Assembly: GCF_000718515.1 (NCBI RefSeq)
Contig: NZ_JNZS01000003.1
Location: forward strand, 248,001-312,000
Source: Micromonospora parva
GTDB lineage: Bacteria; Actinomycetota; Actinomycetes; Mycobacteriales; Micromonosporaceae
DNA: 64,000 nucleotides
Direction of reading: 5' to 3'
Shown piece after piece: positions 9,187-16,090 of the stretch. The number at the start of each line of letters is the position of its first letter. Within the stretch, counting starts at the first letter, position 1. Below the pieces are notes generated by a model. That model saw only the letters and a program-made list of their open reading frames with translations, ran no database searches and was not told the DNA's origin. A program made the position numbers and the translations under genes.

Positions 9187-9495
9187 GTGAACCGTCTGAC
9201 CGGGCTGCTGGACGCCGAACGCACCCGCCGTGGCAGCCGCGCGCTCGCCGCGCAGCTGCCCGGTCTGCACGGCTCCCTCCTCGCCGCCAAGACCGCCGGC
9301 TACTCACATGTCATCATCGACGGCACGCTGGTCGAAACTGACCGGTGCCGCACTCCGGGACCCACGCGGAAGCTCCCTGCTCGAGACCACATTCAAAGCA
9401 CTACGCAACATCAGCCTCGACCCCTGGCACATCGGCAAGATCTTGGCCGCCGCACTCGTCCTGCTCTACACGCAACACGACCGCAGAACATGATC
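9187..9495 (+). pseudogene. IS5-like transposase with two internal deletions
   Basis: Three separate pieces of one transposase lie in order. First is LTGLLDAERTRRGSRAL. Then, after a deletion, comes AAQLPGLHGSLLAAKTAGYS followed by HVIIDGTLVETDRC. Then, in another frame, come SLLETTFKALRNISLDPW and IGKILAAALVLLYTQHD, the normal C-terminal end. The HTH core and most of the catalytic domain are gone. Such a short internally deleted copy cannot transpose itself. Confidence 0.65.
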
Positions 9496-9907
9496 ACCAC
9501 CGGTGATCAGAACGTTGCGCGGAAAGGCTCACTGAGGGGCGCCTCGAACACCGACGTGGCGATCACTCTGGGTGCCATCTTTGCACTGTGGGTAGATGAC
9601 GTCTCAGGTCCTGGTCGAGCCTCTCGATGGGCTGATCGATGAGCAGCAGCCGGGCCAGCACCGAGCCGACACGCTGAATCCGACCGGATCCTCCTAGATC
9701 TACCCGGTCGAACGCTGATACGGGTTCCTCACTGAACAAAAGATCCGCCGCGGTGTCCACAAATCGGTGCAGTCCCTCGAAGCCGACCTCTCCGGTCGTG
9801 GATCGCCGACTGAGCTGCGATCCACGACCAGTCATCTGAACCAAGATCGCCGAGGAGATCCTCGGATCACTCACACCATTTTGTAGGCGAATTTCCGGCG
9901 CGACGCG
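9496..9907. other. Stretch without a convincing gene
   Basis: A 103-codon minus frame (9563-9874) carries vague ABC-ATPase-like pieces (LLFSEEPVSAFD, RIQRVGSVLARLLLIDQP), but in the wrong order for a working ATPase. It also contains a perfect hairpin. I treat it as unassigned sequence, perhaps debris of an ABC gene. Confidence 0.3.
9794..9829 (-). terminator. 13-bp perfect hairpin downstream of secreted-protein gene
   Basis: Arms GGTCGTGGATCGC (9794-9806) and GCGATCCACGACC (9817-9829) are perfectly complementary with a 10-base loop. It lies about 80 bases past the stop codon of the minus-strand gene ending at 9908, so it probably terminates that transcript. Confidence 0.55.
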
Positions 9908-10378
9908 CTAGACAATGCACGAGTCGAGAAGGCTAGCGGCCGCCAGGCCGCTCAATGTGACCCACGCCGCGACGCCGGTCGGAGGGAAGACGAAGAGCGC
10001 AACCCCGCCGGCGATCGCCAGGACGCATCCGGTGTTCCACGGGGGATTCTGTGCTGCTCCGCCGCCGTAGGCGAGGTTGTAGGTCGCAAGCAGGTTTCCG
10101 TCGAGGTACTTCTGCAGGTAGCTACCGTGACAGTCGGTGGTCGGCCTTCCAGGGCCGATCCAGAAGCTACTGCCATCGGTTCCGATGCAGTTGTATTCGT
10201 ACTCCCCGGTCTGGATCGCCAACGGGGCCGAAGGAGCCGGGGCCGTGCTGGTGGTTGCCACGTGGCTCGCGGTGATGTTGCCGGCCGGCGCCGCGGCTGC
10301 GGCGCTCGAGGCCTGAGGTGCGACGACTCCTGCGGCGACGATCATCGTCGCCAGGATCGTCCTCATGAGCTTCTGCAT
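9908..10378 (-). CDS. Small secreted protein with four cysteines and hydrophobic C-terminus
   Basis: The 156-residue product starts with a clear signal peptide ([20 protein letters not shown] followed by an Ala-rich cleavage region). A Ser/Thr/Pro/Ala spacer follows, then a middle region with two cysteines ([15 protein letters not shown]). The Gly-rich hydrophobic C-terminus ([16 protein letters not shown] and [16 protein letters not shown]) ends LDSCIV. The hydrophobic tail with flanking cysteines could be a membrane-inserting toxin-like or bacteriocin-like segment, or a simple membrane anchor. No family was recognised. A good ribosome-binding site (GAGGGGAAG) precedes the ATG. No immunity or export gene is obvious nearby. 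Confidence 0.7.
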   Translation of the reverse strand: MQKLMRTILATMIVAAGVVAPQASSAAAAAPAGNITASHVATTSTAPAPSAPLAIQTGEYEYNCIGTDGSSFWIGPGRPTTDCHGSYLQKYLDGNLLATYNLAYGGGAAQNPPWNTGCVLAIAGGVALFVFPPTGVAAWVTLSGLAAASLLDSCIV

Positions 10379-10545
10379 AGGTGCTTCCCCTCGTCGAGTT
10401 GCGGCGTTGCTGCCGCGACCTGCTGAGGACGCTATGCACTGGACGGATGGTCAGGGAATGCCTCACTTTCGCATCGTCCTTCCACAATGGTGCGGTCGGT
10501 GGTCCGCCAGGGACTCGGACTTTGACCAAGGCCGCCGGCGATGCG

Positions 10546-11480
10546 ACACCGACCGGATGCAACGGCTGCTCAACAAGGCAGCGTGGGACCCGGACGCTGT
10601 TCGCGACGACCTGTTTGCCTACGTGACCGAGCACCTCGGCCATGACGACGGGGTGCTGATCGTCAAGGAGACCGGCTTCCTGAAGAAGGGCATCAAGTCG
10701 GCGGGGGTGCAGCGTCAGTACTCGGGCACTGCCGGGCGGACGGAGAACTGCCAACTCGGGGTGTTCCTGGCCTACGCCAGCCCAGCTGGGCGCACGCTGA
10801 TCGACCGGGAGCTGTATCTGCCCCGCCGCTGGTGCGACGACCCCGCCCGCCGCGAGGAAGCCGGCATCGCAGCCGGTGCCGGGTTCGCCACGAAAAACCG
10901 CACTGGACCTGCGAATGATCGAGCGCGCTATCACCGCCAGCCTGCCTGCGAAGTGGGTCACCGCCGACGAGGTATACGGGCAGGATTCCAAGTTCCGAAC
11001 CTGGCTGCAGCAGCACAGAGTGGGCTACGTGCTTGCCGTGCCCCGCAACCAGCGGGTCCCGACCACAGCGGGCAACTCCCGCCCGGACGTCCTCGCCGCG
11101 AACGCACCGGCCCTGGCATGGAAGCGGCGCAGCTGCGGCACCGGCCCCAAAGGGCCACGACTCTACAACTGGGCCGTAGCCTCCCTACCCGGCACGGTCG
11201 ACGAACACGGCCACTGGCGGCTAATCCGCCGCAATATCGTCAAGCCCACGGACCTGGCCTACTACCTGCGCTTCGGCCCGGCCGGGACGCACGACGAGGA
11301 TCTGAGCCGGGTCGCTGGGACCCAGTGGGCGATCGAGAAATGCTTCCAAACCGCGAAGACCGAGGTCGGCCTGGACCATTATCAGGTGCGTCGCTACGAC
11401 GCCTGGTACCGCCACATAACGCTCGTTCTGTGCACCCACGCCGACCTCGCCGTCACCGCCGCCCACGCCACGCCAAAAAG
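10546..11480 (+). pseudogene. IS701-family transposase, N-terminally truncated and frameshifted
   Basis: The first frame gives [20 protein letters not shown], then [20 protein letters not shown] and [18 protein letters not shown]. Near the run AAAAA at about 10890 the frame shifts by +1. It then continues [20 protein letters not shown] and [19 protein letters not shown]. These are the IS701 blocks, but the first hundred or so residues are missing. The catalytic aspartate in [10 protein letters not shown] is replaced by Lys (VKETG). The homology ends at HATPKRG, where the frame runs on into an unrelated protein. The element is inactive. Confidence 0.8.
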
Positions 11481-12348
11481 GGGGCGCTTGCCCGGCCTGC
11501 TGACTGAAGTCTGCGACGTAGACGAGGACCTGGCCCACCGTATCGGCGACGACGTGTTGCAGCGGGCCGAGGCGCTGGCGGCCCTGCCGCAGCGTGCGCA
11601 GGACGTGCTGATCGCACCGTTCGTCGAGGAGGTGTTCGACCACAAGCCGCTGGCGGCACCGCTGGACCTGAAGGCCAAGGTCACCCTCGTGGTGCGAAAC
11701 AGCCTGCTCGAGCAGGCACACCACGACGGTCCGCTCGACAGCGGGATCATCCCGGCGACGGAGTACGCGGCCGGCCCGCTATCGCATCTGCTGGCCGCGC
11801 GCCGCCGCCAGCCCATCGCCGATCAAAAGCCGAACCCTTTCGCCGAGCTGGCCGGGCGCTATCCGCGTGCGTGGGCGTGTCTGGACGCGCTGACCGACAC
11901 CTTCGCCGACGGCGGTCGCGGTCCACTGCGCCTGCCCTCGGCACCCACACCCAGCCTGCCTTCTGGCGACGAGGTAGTCACGGCACCACCGTCCGGCGAC
12001 GACACGGTGACCCTGTTCAGCGCGATCGACCCGCGCTTCGACCAAGGTCTGGTGAACCTGCTCAGGAAGGCCACCGAAGGCGATCTCGTACTGTGCACAT
12101 CGGCGCTGAGCCGGTACTCGCGCAACAGCGAGAAACTGCACCGCATCCTCGAATTCCTCCTCGCGCACAGGGCCACAATCCTGACCACCAACTATCTGAT
12201 CCGCCACACCGACGTCTGGGTCCGCCGGGGCGCGCTCGTCAAACCAGACAGCAGCAAGCCCTTCGCCGGCGCGCTCGACACCCAGGGACTGGCCGGCACT
12301 CACCGGAAGATAGCCGAGAGCGTCGCCGCGCAGCGCGGTCTGCGCTGA
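11481..12348 (+). CDS. Serine-recombinase-like fragment fused in frame to the transposase relic
   Basis: The frame that carries the IS701 C-terminal half continues without a stop for another 289 codons. The first two thirds ([20 protein letters not shown] onward, with [19 protein letters not shown]) is not recognised. The last third, [20 protein letters not shown] and then [18 protein letters not shown], resembles the D-R-L-S-R-N region of serine recombinases. It ends TGLAGTH-like ([19 protein letters not shown]), as in some resolvase-type proteins. The N-terminal YxRVS block with the catalytic serine is absent. It is probably a truncated gene left after insertion of the transposon rather than a working enzyme. 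Confidence 0.4.
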
Positions 12349-12776
12349 CTCCATCAGGCGGTCGCGCGTCGGCTTCAACGCGTCGTTGATCAACTTCGGA
12401 TGCCGACGTTTTCCGGAGTTATCGAAAGGGGTGCAGCTGTCCGCTAATGCCTGCAAGAGCGGTGACAACGAGCCAGCCCCGGACCATCGTCGTCATGCGT
12501 CACTGACCTCGGCTTCGGCGGTGACGGTCGCCTTGGCGGCGACGGGATCCAGGATGTCACCCAGCCACGGTAGGCAGCTCACGACCGACCGATGCTGCGA
12601 CCAGCAGCCGATGAGTCGGCCACCGCGTTGCCAAGTGCCACACCGACTGCTGCTCACGAATGGCCTTGCGCCCCTTGGACCACGGGCAAGCCACACCAGG
12701 AAGATGCACGTCGCCAACGTGGCAGATCAAGGACACTCCTTATCGTCGGAGCTTCGCAAGTTTGCGTCCATCGCCC
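12349..12776. other. Gene-poor stretch
   Basis: No reading frame here has a recognisable family, a good start or conserved blocks. A short minus-strand stretch near 12350-12468 (CTPFDNSGKRRHPKLINDAL) looks protein-like and may be a remnant. The right end must hold the promoter of the two-gene membrane operon starting at 12777. Confidence 0.4.
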
Positions 12777-13118
12777 ATGATGGACGTCGTGTCCAAACGA
12801 CAGATGATCGCCTGCGCGCTCCTTCTGATGATCGTTGTCTCGCTAGTAATGATCTTTAGTGGGAGCCTCGACGGCGCGGCGGCCTGGGCAAACATCATCG
12901 CGTTACCGGTAGCGATCGTCGGCATGATCTTGACGATTCGAAGCGCCAGCGGCTCGGCACCCTCGTCTGGCGCTCAGCATCGGGACAGCTTGAGCGGTCC
13001 GGCGAAGTCGGGCAGAGCTAGCCCCGTGGTCAACCAGGTCGGGTTCAGTAGCGGGCGTCAGGCCAACGTCGCGGGCGACTACTTCGAGCGAGGCCATGAT
13101 GACCGCGAGGGCAGGTAA
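12777..13118 (+). CDS. Two-helix membrane protein with C-terminal RQANV motif
   Basis: The product has about 113 residues. It has two membrane helices (MIACALLLMIVVSLVMIF and WANIIALPVAIVGMILTI), a Ser/Gly-rich linker, and then QVGFSSGRQANVAGDYFERG near the end. The RQANV-G-Y-E block recurs in the next gene, which starts two bases after this stop codon, so the two form an operon and probably a complex. Gly-Asn-Val motifs of this kind recall the short adaptor-like tags seen in actinobacterial conflict-system proteins; that link is inference. Start codons ATG at 12777 and 12780 are both possible. Confidence 0.65.
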   Translation: MMDVVSKRQMIACALLLMIVVSLVMIFSGSLDGAAAWANIIALPVAIVGMILTIRSASGSAPSSGAQHRDSLSGPAKSGRASPVVNQVGFSSGRQANVAGDYFERGHDDREGR

Positions 13119-13120
13119 GC

Positions 13121-14128
13121 ATGGTAGATCGGCAAACTGGCGTTGGTGGCGAACGTCAGGCCAACGTCAAGGGGTCCTACTACGAAGGGAACGTCGATAA
13201 GAGCACCCACACGCATCACCATCGTCACTATGGAACCAGAGCGAATGTCGACCTCAGAGAAGATGAGGCAACAGAGTCTGGCTCCGGAGGTGGCGCGGCA
13301 GCAGCCGCGGGTGGTGGCGGACTGGGCGTCGTCGTCGTTCTTGCTGTCTTGGGCTACTTCATCTTCGGCGGAGATGAGCCGTTCCCTGCGACGTCAGATC
13401 CCTGGCCGGCTGAGGTGAAGCAGGAGGCCGTGGTCGCGGCTGCAGGTAGCTGGCTCGACAAATGCGCGAAGTCACCGTCTGCGACCCCCGCCAATTGCCC
13501 GCAATCCATCGTCGAGACCTCGGACGTCTCCAAGGTCCGATGGGCCTTCTACGGCAACCCTCTGGAAGCTGCGGTCATTCACTACACCGAAGCGGAGAGC
13601 CGCTTCGACATGCTCGGGACCGTCATGGTGACGGCGGACTACAACGCTTCAAAGGAGCTACGCCGCGTCGTGACGCCGGCGAAGTACTGGGCCAAGGTGA
13701 AGTGGGTCGATGGGAGACTTGACGTCCAGGAGATCAAGGAGCACTCGGCCATAGGCGACCCCGGTGTAGTGAAGCAGGATCCCAAGGTGCCTTGGGAGCT
13801 GGTCGCCGCGAAGCTGAGCGAGGCTTTCACACGATGCGTGCGAGACGCCAAGTCGGCTATGCCGGCTGGATGCCCCGAATGGAGTCCGCCGTCGGGCGCC
13901 GAGAAGGTCAAGTGGTCTTCCACGGGTGATCCACTTCTGACCGCGCGTGCCACCTTCGATCCGAAGTTTGCGATCTACCGCGTCAAGGGCACGTACGAGC
14001 TGGCCGTCCGCTACACCTGGCTCGGAACCACGAAGACCGACACCCGGAATCCCACCTATGAGGCTTGGATCGCTCCAACAGCGGCAGGGCCTGTCGTGCT
14101 CCAGATCAAGGACGCGACCACCGTCTAG
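13121..14128 (+). CDS. Single-pass membrane protein with duplicated outer domain and N-terminal RQANV motif
   Basis: The product has 335 residues. The cytoplasmic N-terminus has GERQANVKGSYYEGNVDKS and a His-rich stretch (HTHHHRHY). One membrane helix follows a Gly/Ala run (GLGVVVVLAVLGYFIFGG). Two similar outer domains then follow, each opening with a Cys...Cys pair (CAKSPSATPANCPQS and CVRDAKSAMPAGCPEW), then KVRWxxxGxPL, and closing with a beta-rich part. The domains align end to end, so an internal duplication is likely. I do not recognise the fold. It is coupled to the preceding gene with a gap of two bases. Confidence 0.75.
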   Translation: MVDRQTGVGGERQANVKGSYYEGNVDKSTHTHHHRHYGTRANVDLREDEATESGSGGGAAAAAGGGGLGVVVVLAVLGYFIFGGDEPFPATSDPWPAEVKQEAVVAAAGSWLDKCAKSPSATPANCPQSIVETSDVSKVRWAFYGNPLEAAVIHYTEAESRFDMLGTVMVTADYNASKELRRVVTPAKYWAKVKWVDGRLDVQEIKEHSAIGDPGVVKQDPKVPWELVAAKLSEAFTRCVRDAKSAMPAGCPEWSPPSGAEKVKWSSTGDPLLTARATFDPKFAIYRVKGTYELAVRYTWLGTTKTDTRNPTYEAWIAPTAAGPVVLQIKDATTV

Positions 14129-14137
14129 GTCTGATCA

Positions 14138-15160
14138 TCATCTTAGGACGCTCTCACCTACGGCCAGTGGGTGTGGCTGACCGGTGAAGGCTGCCAGGGC
14201 GGTAGCGACAGCGTGCAGGTCGGCCTTGATATAGGTGGTGGTGGCGGGTCCTCGGCGGTCCGTGTGTCCGGCGTAGGCGCGGGCCACACCGTAGCCGAAG
14301 TGCCGCTCGACCCAGGTCAGGGTGGTGTGGCGCAGCCAGTACATGGTGATTCCCTGGGCGGCGACCCACGGTAGCCGCCGGCCGATGCGGGCCCACAGTA
14401 GGTCGTAGCGCCGGTAGGTGGCGGGTTGGCCGTTACGGTAGCGAAGCAGCGCGTCGGTGGGCGTGACGGCGCCGCGGGCCTGGGCGTGCTCGCTGAGACG
14501 AGCGGCGAGCATCGGCGTGATGGGCTGCCACCGCTGCGTGCCACCCTTCTCCGACAGGCGGATCAGCGCGTGGTCGGTGTCCAGGTCGATCAGGCGCAGC
14601 GCCAGGGCGCCGCCGCGCCGGCAGGCAGTTTCGGTGTGCAGGCGCAGCAGTAGGGCGTCGAGCACGATGTCGTTACCGCCGCTGCGGGCGGCGGCGTTGA
14701 TGTCGGCCAGTTCGTCGGGGGTGAGGGCGCGGCGTGTGTTGGGCAGCCGACGGGGTTTGCGAACCCGGTGGGCAGGGCTGTCCACGACGGTGAGGTAGCC
14801 GTCGGCAATGGCGCGATTGTAGAAGGCGCGGGCGGCGGCGATGAGGTGCTCGCCGGCGTGCCGGCCGTTTCGGGAGTTGCGGCGAGGGCGGGCGTCTGCG
14901 GCGGCCTGTCGCATGAGGGCTTCGATGTCGCTGGCCCGCACCGCATCGATACGCCACTCGCCGAGGGCAGCGGCCATGCGTCGCCAGGAGCTGCCGTAGG
15001 TGCGTCGGGTGCCCGGGCTCGCCGCGGCGACCACAGCAGGAAGGTACTCGGCGACTGTCGGCATGGCAGGCCGGTTACTGCCGGTGAGGTCGGCGGCGGT
15101 GAGGCCGAGGTGCTCGAGGAGCGCTCGGGCGGTGGCGACACGATCGGGACCGGTGGTCAT
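14138..15160 (-). CDS. Tyrosine-type integrase (site-specific recombinase)
   Basis: The 340-residue product has an N-terminal SAM-like core-binding region (SPGTRRTYGSSWRRMAAAL). Its catalytic domain has the first Arg in TETACRRGGALAL, Lys in SEKGGTQRWQPI, Arg-His in YWLRHTTLTWVERHFGYG, a His in AYAGHTDR and the nucleophile in TTTYIKAD. The usual His of the HxxR motif is Tyr here (YWLR). It would cut and join DNA at an attachment site. The gene overlaps the upstream AbrB-like gene by an ATGA, and the pair lies beside the 3' end of a tRNA-Leu gene, the usual position for an integrase of a tRNA-targeting element. Confidence 0.88.
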   Translation of the reverse strand: MTTGPDRVATARALLEHLGLTAADLTGSNRPAMPTVAEYLPAVVAAASPGTRRTYGSSWRRMAAALGEWRIDAVRASDIEALMRQAAADARPRRNSRNGRHAGEHLIAAARAFYNRAIADGYLTVVDSPAHRVRKPRRLPNTRRALTPDELADINAAARSGGNDIVLDALLLRLHTETACRRGGALALRLIDLDTDHALIRLSEKGGTQRWQPITPMLAARLSEHAQARGAVTPTDALLRYRNGQPATYRRYDLLWARIGRRLPWVAAQGITMYWLRHTTLTWVERHFGYGVARAYAGHTDRRGPATTTYIKADLHAVATALAAFTGQPHPLAVGESVLR

Positions 15161-15633
15161 GAGGGCTTTGCGAGGATGCGGGCGTGCAGGTCGGCCAGGA
15201 CCGCAGTGATGGTGTTTGAGGGGTGCACGACGATGCGGTTCTGGCGGGGCAGGGCGGCCAGCAGCACGGGTTCGCCGGTGGCGATGCCGCACAAATGTCG
15301 GGCGGCGGCCGGTAGGGGCAGCTCCTTGCGAGCACCAACGACGCGCGCGCCATCGACGGCCGGGGTGATCAGGATTGCGCCGGTCACGACGTCGACGTGC
15401 AGCGTGAGGCCCGGTATCCAGTCCAAGGCCCGCAGCAGCGCGCGAGCGGTGACCCGGCCGGCGGCGTCGGGTCGGGCCACGTCGAACAGCACGCCATCGC
15501 CCGTGCGGGCGGCGGGCGCGGGCAGTGTCGGCAGCGGCGCCGGCTCCGGCGATGCGACCGGCAGTGGGGTGGGAACGAGCGCCTCGACGAGCTGCTCGTC
15601 GCGCCAACGAGGGCGCGGGCGATCACGACTCAC
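15157..15633 (-). CDS. AbrB-like DNA-binding protein coupled to the integrase
   Basis: The product has 158 residues. The N-terminus is Pro-rich (VPTPLPVASPEPAPLPTL). A middle part contains GRVTARALLRALDWIPGLTL. The C-terminal part, LPLPAAARHLCGIATGEPV and then LLAALPRQNRIVVHP, is like an AbrB/SpoVT swapped-hairpin DNA-binding domain. Its stop codon overlaps the integrase start (ATGA), so the two are translated together. It may act as a regulator or directionality helper for integration; that role is inferred from the coupling only. Confidence 0.7.
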   Translation of the reverse strand: MSRDRPRPRWRDEQLVEALVPTPLPVASPEPAPLPTLPAPAARTGDGVLFDVARPDAAGRVTARALLRALDWIPGLTLHVDVVTGAILITPAVDGARVVGARKELPLPAAARHLCGIATGEPVLLAALPRQNRIVVHPSNTITAVLADLHARILAKPS

Positions 15634-15772
15634 CCGACCCCCGCCAGCGGGGCGGCAAGGGTGTCAGCGCAGGTAGCACCGACTCCCGGGAGACGGTGCG
15701 CACATATGATCCGTCGCAGGTCGCGTTCCCCGCGCGAGAGGAAGTTGATCTCGCGCGGATATCCACGAACTC

Positions 15773-15859
15773 TGGTGTCCGAGGGGGGACTTGAACCCCC
15801 ACGCCCTATACGGGCACTAGCACCTCAAGCTAGCGCGTCTGCCATTCCGCCACCCGGAC
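15773..15859 (-). tRNA. trnL: tRNA-Leu (anticodon GAG)
   Basis: The reverse complement folds as a class II tRNA of 87 nt including an encoded CCA. The acceptor stem pairs GTCCGGG with CTCGGAC. The anticodon stem CTAGC/GCTAG holds the loop TTGAGGT, giving anticodon GAG. The variable arm is long, as in tRNA-Leu, and the T-arm is GGGGG-TTCAAGT-CCCCC. A TAGGCT hexamer about 12 bases upstream could be its -10 box. Its 3' end faces the integrase operon. Confidence 0.95.
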
Positions 15860-16090
15860 CTACACGTTCAGCCTACCTCGCCGACCAGATGATCTTTCCA
15901 TCCGGTGGTCGGCACGGCGGGCCGCACGGGGAGTTACTGTACACGCCGCTCGTGGATCATGCACATCGCCTTCCGGCACCTCTCCCCCGGTGCTTCCGCC
16001 GCTGCTCAAGCCGCCTCAAACGGCGCGGCGACACACGGTCGAGGCGTGTCCGGGTAGCGTCCGGCAGCCCTCTGACGGCAGCATTGCCAC

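Noticed and set aside
9563..9874. 103-codon minus frame with weak ABC-ATPase-like pieces
   Set aside because: The motifs are in the wrong order and a perfect hairpin lies inside it, so it is not called as a gene.
10880..10900. Programmed frameshift at the AAAAA run in the IS701 gene
   Set aside because: The needed shift is +1, not the usual -1 at A-rich slippery sites, and the transposase has other inactivating changes; a simple indel explains it.
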